The position numbers and the translations under genes are program-made. This document shows positions 8,160 through 14,192 of a stretch of DNA of 15,214 nt, one piece after another. How positions within the stretch are numbered: position 1 is the stretch's first letter; each line of letters starts with the position of its first letter. The DNA lies in NCBI GenBank assembly GCA_902514225.1, contig CABXPN010000023.1:1-15214 (forward strand). The letters run 5' to 3'. The DNA comes from an uncultured Bacteroidota bacterium (GTDB lineage: Bacteria > Bacteroidota > Bacteroidia > Flavobacteriales > BACL11). The notes below the pieces were generated by a model. It made no database searches, was not told the origin of the DNA, and worked only from the letters and a program-made list of their open reading frames with translations.

Positions 8160-8510
8160 TTATATATTTATTTTGTTTCTGTTTTTCTGTTTAAAAACAA
8201 TGTCTGAAAAAAGATAAACAAAGTAAACAATAAAGAAGTTATAAATGTAAGTATTGTCAGATTTAGTATATGTTAAAATAGTTGGCAACAAAAAGATAAC
8301 ACACAAGAATATCCTTACAAAATTAATAGTCAAAAAGTGTGAGGGTGTAATATTTTTATGCTTTGCAAATTTAATCTGAATCACATCTGTTAAAAATGAA
8401 AGTGAAAATAAGAAAATTTGAATTGATAAAACCTCTTGAATTTGATTAGGAAGTAATAATAAATTTGTAGTAACTAAAATAATAAATAAAACAACTTTAC
8501 TTTTTTTCAT
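8160..8510 (-). CDS. Small four-helix membrane protein, AtpI-like (DUF6168-type)
   Basis: This 116-residue protein has four hydrophobic segments, at about 5-21, 27-45, 61-82 and 89-107, separated by short basic loops, with a Lys/Asn-rich tail. That size and topology, and its place between AtpZ and subunit a, match the position of AtpI (UncI) in other bacterial atp operons. From memory of flavobacterial annotations, proteins at this position are called DUF6168. AtpI is known elsewhere to help assemble the c-ring and to act with AtpZ in divalent-cation supply. Such a role here is inferred only from context. The ATG at 8510 lies within the end of atpZ (14-bp overlap), which suggests translational coupling. 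Sequence similarity to AtpI itself is not obvious to me. Confidence 0.75.
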   Translation of the reverse strand: MKKSKVVLFIILVTTNLLLLPNQIQEVLSIQIFLFSLSFLTDVIQIKFAKHKNITPSHFLTINFVRIFLCVIFLLPTILTYTKSDNTYIYNFFIVYFVYLFSDIVFKQKNRNKINI

Positions 8511-8730
8511 TTTGATTTATTGTTTTCTTAAACACATAATACAATGCTAAAAATATTGAAATTAGGGAAAAGATAATTGTGTAAATTGGTGTGTCTGATT
8601 TATTTGCTTTATCTAGCTCAGCTCCAAAAAAAGTTCCTGCAACTATGATTACTGCCATTTGGGTGGTTAATGAAGAATATTTAATATAAGAATTAAGCTG
8701 TTTTTTCTTTTTTGTCTTGTTTTTCGACAT
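8497..8730 (-). CDS. atpZ: AtpZ/AtpI-family (ATPase gene 1) membrane protein
   Basis: This is a 77-residue protein with a very basic N-terminus (KNKTKKKKQ) and two membrane helices at about 22-38 and 49-67. The first contains the family pattern TTQMAVIIVAGTFFGAELD (22-40), with the small residue-rich turn and acidic residue typical of the ATPase gene 1 family. AtpZ in other bacteria sits at the head of atp operons and works with AtpI in c-ring assembly and Mg2+/Ca2+ handling. The ATG at 8730 lies 38 bp inside the end of the bactofilin gene, and its own end overlaps the next gene by 14 bp. A plus-strand frame in this area is a shadow. Confidence 0.85.
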   Translation of the reverse strand: MSKNKTKKKKQLNSYIKYSSLTTQMAVIIVAGTFFGAELDKANKSDTPIYTIIFSLISIFLALYYVFKKTINQNEKK

Positions 8731-9109
8731 GTTTTATATCTTTAATAACAGCTCCCATACTACAAGATCCAGAAAAAGAAGCTCCTGGTTCAATAGAAAG
8801 TTTATTTGTAATAATATCTCCATTTAATTTTGAAGTGGATTTTAAAGAAAGAAGTTTCGAAACAGTAATTTTTGCTTTTATCTCTCCTGAAATATCCGCA
8901 TCAGAACAAACAACATCACCTTCAACAACACCAGAAGTTCCAACAACCAATTTACCCTCAGTTTTAACAGACCCCTTCAAAATTCCATCAATTCTTATAT
9001 CACTTTTTGACTGAATGTCTCCATTAATTATTGTTCCATTTCCAATCATGTTGATTGCGGACGATGTGTTAGTTTGGTTTTTCATATTGTTGTTATTATT
9101 AGAAAACAT
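8693..9109 (-). CDS. Bactofilin (polymer-forming cytoskeletal protein)
   Basis: Bactofilins polymerise without nucleotide into filaments of right-handed beta-helices and act as scaffolds for cell shape and envelope enzymes. The central region from about residue 18 to 125 shows the expected short repeats: NGTIINGDIQSKSDIRIDG, ILKGSVKTEGKLVVG, GVVEGDVVCSDADISGEI, TSKLNGDIITNKLSI. Glycine and hydrophobic residues recur there about every 6-18 positions. The polar tails (Asn-rich N-terminus, Lys/Glu-rich C-terminus) are typical and at 138 residues it is full length. The start is ATG at 9109; an internal ATG at codon 9 is an alternative, as the first eight codons are only an Asn run. It follows the SprE/PorW gene by 44 nt and overlaps atpZ by 38 bp. 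M23 peptidases are frequent partners of bactofilins, and one starts just beyond the sprE gene. Confidence 0.92.
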   Translation of the reverse strand: MFSNNNNNMKNQTNTSSAINMIGNGTIINGDIQSKSDIRIDGILKGSVKTEGKLVVGTSGVVEGDVVCSDADISGEIKAKITVSKLLSLKSTSKLNGDIITNKLSIEPGASFSGSCSMGAVIKDIKHVEKQDKKEKTA

Positions 9110-9153
9110 AGTTTTAATTTTTATACACGCTAAATTATAAATATTTTTCTGTT

Positions 9154-11754
9154 TTATTTAGTTTCTAAATAATTATTATTGAAGAAGTTAGAATAACCCT
9201 TAAAATCTTTGTTTTTATAAAACTCTGAAAAATTTGATTCTGATATAAGTAACCTTTTATGAGTCGATTTGTTTAATTCTTTTTTAATTGTTTTGTCAGA
9301 TGAGATTTGTTTCGAATATAAGTCAGATGAATTAAAATTATCAAATGTTTTTATAAGTAGTAAATGAGACTCTACACCAATCATCATTGCGTTAATTTCA
9401 AAAATTCTACTACTGTAATTTCTGTTATTAAAGTCGGAAATTAGAGTTTTGATAAATGTAATATCTGTATTTTCTTTTGGTAAAATAATTAAAAGATAAT
9501 GAGGAGTATTTTTCTTAAATCTGTAAGGAGTTTTTAATACAGCTGTTTTGTTTCTCTCTTCAATTTCTTCTTTACTGTTTAATAAATTTAATAGTTCATC
9601 ACATCTTTCTGATGTTTCAGAGTTTTTAAACTTTTCTTTTCCTGTCTTTAGGTTTTTTATAAAAATAGATGTGTCGTTATTTATTTTAAAGTCAGATAGT
9701 GTTTTAAGTAAGAAGTATTTCTCTAAATATATTGAATCGTTTTCATTTTTAATGGACTTCATTATTTCTGATGATTTTGAAGAAACTAATAAAAAACTAT
9801 CACTTTCATATAACTTATAAACCTCATTATATTCCTGTTCTTTTTTATTCCGCTTATTTAATATTGATTTAATAAAATTAGAATCTAAAAGTGTTTTTGT
9901 GTAATTACTTTCAGGGAAACCACTTATCAGTTTGTTTTTTGTTGTTTTTGCTTTTTTATAGCTTCTGTTATTTGTTTGTAGGTTGTAGATTAAATAAAGC
10001 GAAAGGGGGGTTAATTCTGGGTGGTTAGGGAATTTCTTTACCAATTCTTCTAACATTTGTTCTGATTTTCTAATCTCCTCTAACTCATCTTTATAAATTA
10101 CAGAGGCCTCATAATAAGAGTTTATAATTTTTGCATTGGAAACATCTATCGATTCTTTTGTTAGGGGTAGTTGGTCAATGTAGTATTTTTCTGATTTTAA
10201 ATTATTTTGTTCTTTGTTTTTTTCTGTAGTAATTGAATCTTCTTCTAAAGTAGTTATTGATTTCTTATTCGACCTTCTCCAGTCGTCTTCTAGTTTTCTT
10301 TTTCCCCATTTTTTTCTAAATTCTGACATTCCAAAACTTAGGGTTGCTGGATTGTAAAAATACCATTTACCTCCAGATGTGTTGTTTCCAAAACTTTCAT
10401 TTCTACCGTTTCTACCATCTGTTCCTCTAAAACTATTATTTTGCTGAGCTCTTAATTCTTCTTGTTCTTTTTTAATTACTTTAGCTATTTCTGCTTGAAT
10501 TAAAATTTTTCTTTCTGTTTCCGATAAAGAAGCTGCCCATTGCAAACTATCTTCATAGTTTATTGTATTTAAATGGAAAACTAGTTCTTCTAATATTTTT
10601 TGAGTTTTACTACTTTCTTCAAAGTATTTGTGGTTTTCTGGCATAAAGAAAATAGTACTATCATAATAAGTTTTCGAACTAATATACTTTGATTTATTAT
10701 AATGTATTTTACCTAATTGTAAAAACGAAACTGATTTTTGAATATCATTATCAATACTGTGTTTTGTCGAAAGAGTGAAGTTTTCAATAGCAGAAACTGT
10801 ATCTTTTTCAATTACACTCATCTCACCTAAGGTATAGTAAATCTGATCTAAATAATCTTTGTTTTTTTCGTCATTTATCATTTTAATTAACTTATCCCTC
10901 ATCTGATTTAAATCTTTTTTGTTTCTGAGGGTTCTAGCTAAATTCATTTTAGCATTAAAAACCATTTCATATTCTGGGTTGGCGTCCAAAACAAGTTCAA
11001 AATATTTTTTAGATTGTTTTATATTTGATTTATTCTGATAAATCTGAGCTATTATATAATAGTATCTTGCTTTTTTTCTTTTTCTCTTTATTAAATTACA
11101 AGTAGATTTTAGTTCATCAATAGCGTCTATATACATTTCCTGATGTAGATAAAGGTCCGATAAAGTTAGGTGTAACTCTTTTCTTAGTTTTTCTGGAAAC
11201 CTCTTTTTAGATTGAAGGTCATCTAAAATTGTTTCTGCAGAATGAAAATCATTCAATGCGATATAACATTTCGCTACCCAAAGAGTAGACTCAAAAGCAA
11301 TTTCTGTTTTTTTGTATTTGTTTTTTATAAAATCAAACGTTTTTTTAGATTCAATAAACTCTCCCTTAAAGTAATATGCTTTTGCTACCAAAAAATAACT
11401 ATCATCTATCCATTTACAATATTCTTTATTTTTTATGTTTATCGAGTGATTTTGTATTACCACAGATCCTTTTTTTATAGACTTTTCCATATATGGTAAG
11501 TGTGATTTGGAAAGGGAAATCTCATCATGTTTATATATGGAAAGTATTTTTGAAAAATCATCTACTTGAGTGTTTTCAAGTTTTTTTATTCCATATTTTA
11601 AACTTTCATTTCCATTAAAATAACCATTATATTTTGCTGTAATATCATGGTATTTTCTATGTACATATGTTTTTTTCTTGGTAGAGCAAGACGAAATAGT
11701 CAATACTAATATAAGTAGTGGGATTGTCTTTTTATATATTTCTTTTTTACTCAC
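9154..11754 (-). CDS. sprE: SprE/PorW-type TPR lipoprotein of T9SS and gliding motility
   Basis: This is an 866-residue lipoprotein. The signal sequence (1-22) ends in the lipobox ISSC with acylated Cys23, followed by STKKKTYVHRKYHDITAKYN, which closely resembles the mature N-terminus of Flavobacterium SprE and Porphyromonas PorW. Degenerate TPR helices fill about 110-390 (for example DDSYFLVAKAYYFKGEFIES, KARYYYIIAQIYQNKSNIKQ, and ESTLWVAKCYIALNDFHSAE). A Gln/Asn/Gly-rich linker (436-463) leads into the conserved block KWYFYNPATLSFG (463-475), EFRKKWGKRKLEDDWRRSNK (478-497). A second helical half follows (about 520-770). SprE/PorW is needed for type IX secretion and gliding, and sits in the periplasm attached to the outer membrane. 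The start is GTG at 11754: the signal peptide begins right there, and the next Met is residue 89. It heads the leftward block that runs into bactofilin and atp genes. Confidence 0.85.
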   Translation of the reverse strand: MSKKEIYKKTIPLLILVLTISSCSTKKKTYVHRKYHDITAKYNGYFNGNESLKYGIKKLENTQVDDFSKILSIYKHDEISLSKSHLPYMEKSIKKGSVVIQNHSINIKNKEYCKWIDDSYFLVAKAYYFKGEFIESKKTFDFIKNKYKKTEIAFESTLWVAKCYIALNDFHSAETILDDLQSKKRFPEKLRKELHLTLSDLYLHQEMYIDAIDELKSTCNLIKRKRKKARYYYIIAQIYQNKSNIKQSKKYFELVLDANPEYEMVFNAKMNLARTLRNKKDLNQMRDKLIKMINDEKNKDYLDQIYYTLGEMSVIEKDTVSAIENFTLSTKHSIDNDIQKSVSFLQLGKIHYNKSKYISSKTYYDSTIFFMPENHKYFEESSKTQKILEELVFHLNTINYEDSLQWAASLSETERKILIQAEIAKVIKKEQEELRAQQNNSFRGTDGRNGRNESFGNNTSGGKWYFYNPATLSFGMSEFRKKWGKRKLEDDWRRSNKKSITTLEEDSITTEKNKEQNNLKSEKYYIDQLPLTKESIDVSNAKIINSYYEASVIYKDELEEIRKSEQMLEELVKKFPNHPELTPLSLYLIYNLQTNNRSYKKAKTTKNKLISGFPESNYTKTLLDSNFIKSILNKRNKKEQEYNEVYKLYESDSFLLVSSKSSEIMKSIKNENDSIYLEKYFLLKTLSDFKINNDTSIFIKNLKTGKEKFKNSETSERCDELLNLLNSKEEIEERNKTAVLKTPYRFKKNTPHYLLIILPKENTDITFIKTLISDFNNRNYSSRIFEINAMMIGVESHLLLIKTFDNFNSSDLYSKQISSDKTIKKELNKSTHKRLLISESNFSEFYKNKDFKGYSNFFNNNYLETK

Positions 11755-11850
11755 TTTCGGTAAACAAACTCTATTTTATTAAGTTTATTTTATTTCGTTT
11801 TAAATAATACAGCAAATATGAGTATATTTTTATGATATTTGCAAGGATTT
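11755..11850. promoter_or_regulatory. Divergent intergenic promoter region with inverted repeat
   Basis: This 96-bp spacer separates the leftward sprE unit from the rightward M23 peptidase unit, so both must be started here. It contains a perfect 8-bp inverted repeat, GCAAATAT at 11812-11819 and ATATTTGC at 11835-11842, with 15 nt between. Each arm, read outward, is a 7-of-8 match to the Bacteroidetes -7 element: CATATTTG leftward and GATATTTG rightward. For the leftward one a TTG lies 21 nt upstream, a fair -33 candidate, giving a leader of about 50 nt for sprE. The rightward one would leave almost no leader before the ATG at 11851; a second weak match (TATATTTT, 11824-11831) is an alternative. 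The repeat could also be an operator. Confidence 0.5.
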
Positions 11851-12696
11851 ATGTCAGATAATAATAAATATCGTTTTTTAAAAAAATTAAAGAATAAATA
11901 TCGTTTAGTAATATTAAATGATGGAACTTTTGAAGAGAGATTTGTGGTTAAAATAACTCCATTATTAGTTCTTTCTGTTATGTTGGTGGTTAGTTTTTTA
12001 CTTATTTTTTCAACATTTTTATTATTTTCTTACACTCCACTTAAGGAATATGTTCCAGGAAAAACAACTTTAAAAACACAAAAAGAGTTAATTACAATGA
12101 GTTATAAGGTTGATTCTTTAGTTTCTGAAATAAAAGGCAGGGATTTATATGTAAACAATTTAAGAGTGATTTTGAATGGTGGGGTCCCTGTTGATGAAAT
12201 AAAAGATAGTGGTTCTTCTGAAGTTGAAGAAGTTTCTGATTTAAATAATTCTGAAAAAGATTCTTTGTTTAGAGTGATGGTGGAAGAAGAAACAAATGGC
12301 GATTATATTTCAACCACCTCTGATTTGACACTATATTTTACTCCTCCTTTGATTGGTGTTTTTTCGGAAAGGTATGATAAATTAAAAAATCATTTTGGAG
12401 TAGATATCACTGGAAAGGAGGGTGTTGTAATTAAATCTGTTTCAGAGGGTGTTGTTGTTTTGAGTGATTGGACAAAAGAAACAGGATATGTAATCGCTAT
12501 TCAGCATTCAGATGGTTTTTTGTCTTTTTACAAACATAATTCTAAGTTACTTAAAAATGTAGGTGATTTTGTAAATGGAGAAACTTCAATTGCAATTATT
12601 GGAAATAGCGGAGAACTTACTTCTGGTCCTCATTTGCATTTTGAGTTATGGAAAAATGGAGAAAGTGTAAACCCTGAATATTATATTGCATTTTAA
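11851..12696 (+). CDS. Membrane-anchored M23 family (LytM-type) metallopeptidase
   Basis: This 281-residue protein is read from the ATG at 11851. An in-frame TTG four codons upstream is possible, but AAGGA at 11843-11847 just before the ATG, although close, favours the ATG. The order is a basic cytoplasmic N-terminus (about 1-33), one membrane helix (about 36-61), a periplasmic linker with a short helical region and an acidic stretch (about 117-150), and a C-terminal LytM domain (about 165-281). All zinc and catalytic residues of active M23 enzymes are present: HFGVD (His181, Asp185), the active-site His229 in FYKHN, and HLH (His261, His263) before the usual FELWKNG. It should cleave or regulate cleavage of peptidoglycan cross-bridges from the inner-membrane side. 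It lies 2 nt from the GH3 gene. Bactofilin and T9SS genes on the facing block suggest an envelope role. Confidence 0.93.
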   Translation: MSDNNKYRFLKKLKNKYRLVILNDGTFEERFVVKITPLLVLSVMLVVSFLLIFSTFLLFSYTPLKEYVPGKTTLKTQKELITMSYKVDSLVSEIKGRDLYVNNLRVILNGGVPVDEIKDSGSSEVEEVSDLNNSEKDSLFRVMVEEETNGDYISTTSDLTLYFTPPLIGVFSERYDKLKNHFGVDITGKEGVVIKSVSEGVVVLSDWTKETGYVIAIQHSDGFLSFYKHNSKLLKNVGDFVNGETSIAIIGNSGELTSGPHLHFELWKNGESVNPEYYIAF

Positions 12697-12698
12697 AG

Positions 12699-14192
12699 AT
12701 GAGTGTTAAATCCTTTTTAAGCCTACCTTTCGCAAATTATATTGTTTTAAAAAACAAAAAATGGAAATATAATGCGGTAAACACTCAAACTAAAGTTTTT
12801 AAAAACTTAATAAGGAGAGCAAAAAAAACACAATTTGGGCAGGACCATAATTTTTCTGACATTAGTAATTATGATGATTTCAAAAAAAATGTTCCAATTA
12901 GGGGTTATGAGGATTTGTTTAAATATATCAAAAAAATAAAAAATGGTGAAGAGGATGTTTTGTGGCCAACAAAACCAATTTACTTTTGCAAAACTTCTGG
13001 AACAACTTCAGGTTCAAAGTATATTCCAATTACAAGGGAAAGTATGCCAAATCATATAACAGCTGCGAGAGATTCTATTCTTTCATATATTTCAAAAACA
13101 AAAAACACTTCAATTGTAAGGGGTAAAATGATTTTTTTGCAAGGAAGTCCAGAACTTGAAAAGACTGGAGATATATTAACTGGTAGACTTTCTGGAATAG
13201 TAGCTCATCATATACCTCCTTATTTAACAAAAAATAGACTTCCTTCTTATAAAACAAATTGTATTGATGATTGGGAAAACAAAGTAGATGCGATAGTTGA
13301 GGAAACTGTAAATGAAAATATGACATTAATTTCAGGTGTTCCTCCTTGGGTACAGATGTATTTTGAAAAATTAAAAGAAAAAACTGGGAAACATATAAAA
13401 GATATTTTTCCCCATTTTGACCTTTTTATTTATGGTGGAGTAAATTACCAGCCTTATAAGCAGGTTTTTGAGAAATTAATTGGTAAAAAAGTTGTTGGAA
13501 TAGAGACATATGCTGCTTCTGAAGGGTTTATCGCTTATCAAGATTCTCAAAAAAATGAGGGAATGTTGTTGTGTGTAAACCATGGTATATTCTATGAATT
13601 TATTCCTTCTGATGAATTTTTCAATAAAAACCCAACTAGAATTTCTTTAGAGGATGTAAGGGTTGGTGTAAATTATGTTGTAATTCTGAATACTAACGCA
13701 GGGCTTTGGGGGTATAATATTGGAGATACTATTAAGTTTGTAAGTATAAATCCATACAGGATCATTTTTACTGGAAGAATAAAACATTTTACATCTGCTT
13801 TCGGAGAACATGTAATTTCAGAAGAGGTTGAAAAAAGTTTAGGAAACACACTAGAAAAACATCCGTGCAGAGTAAATGAATTTCATGTTGCTCCGCAAGT
13901 AAACCCAAAAAACGGACCTCCCTACCATGAATGGTTTGTTGAATTTGAAGAAGAACCAAAAAAAATAAATTCTTTTGTAAAAGAATTAAATAAAAACTTA
14001 CAGAGCTTAAATCCTTATTATAAAGATTTGATTGAGGGGAATATTTTAACAAATTTAAAAATTATAGTTTTGAAAAAAGATTCTTTCCGAAACTATATGA
14101 AATCTATTGGAAAGTTGGGAGGGCAAAATAAAGTTCCTAGACTTTCAAATGATAGAAAAATTGCGGATGAATTAACCAAATATAAAATTTAG
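12699..14192 (+). CDS. GH3-family acyl-acid amido synthetase-like protein
   Basis: This 497-residue protein belongs to the GH3 (auxin-responsive promoter) family of the adenylate-forming superfamily. Plant members conjugate amino acids to hormones such as indole-3-acetate and jasmonate via an acyl-adenylate. The three nucleotide motifs are present: CKTSGTTSGSKYIP (97-110), the YAASEG variant of YGSSEG (271-276), and GYNIGD (338-343). FTGRIKHF (357-364) is the hinge to the small C-terminal domain, which ends with the family's conserved SIGKLGGQNKVPRLSNDR (469-486). The enzyme therefore looks intact and cytoplasmic. GH3 proteins are widespread in Bacteroidetes, but I know of no established substrate there. 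It starts with ATG at 12699, 2 nt after the peptidase stop, and overlaps dxr by 1 nt. Two minus-strand frames opposite it are shadows. Confidence 0.92.
   Translation: MSVKSFLSLPFANYIVLKNKKWKYNAVNTQTKVFKNLIRRAKKTQFGQDHNFSDISNYDDFKKNVPIRGYEDLFKYIKKIKNGEEDVLWPTKPIYFCKTSGTTSGSKYIPITRESMPNHITAARDSILSYISKTKNTSIVRGKMIFLQGSPELEKTGDILTGRLSGIVAHHIPPYLTKNRLPSYKTNCIDDWENKVDAIVEETVNENMTLISGVPPWVQMYFEKLKEKTGKHIKDIFPHFDLFIYGGVNYQPYKQVFEKLIGKKVVGIETYAASEGFIAYQDSQKNEGMLLCVNHGIFYEFIPSDEFFNKNPTRISLEDVRVGVNYVVILNTNAGLWGYNIGDTIKFVSINPYRIIFTGRIKHFTSAFGEHVISEEVEKSLGNTLEKHPCRVNEFHVAPQVNPKNGPPYHEWFVEFEEEPKKINSFVKELNKNLQSLNPYYKDLIEGNILTNLKIIVLKKDSFRNYMKSIGKLGGQNKVPRLSNDRKIADELTKYKI

Noticed and set aside
8712..9014. 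100-codon plus-strand frame opposite bactofilin
   Set aside because: It is a shadow of the repetitive beta-helix gene on the minus strand.
11839..11850. TTG at 11839 as the M23 peptidase start
   Set aside because: The ATG four codons downstream has AAGGA just before it, and the added residues (M-Q-G-F) resemble nothing conserved. The TTG also lies within the putative -7 element.
13075..14052. Minus-strand frames of 83 and 87 codons inside the GH3 gene, plus similar frames at 9548-9820 and 11242-11499 inside the SprE/PorW gene
   Set aside because: All are antisense to well-supported genes, rich in Phe/Leu/Ser/Tyr as expected from complemented A-rich codons, and show no family signature.
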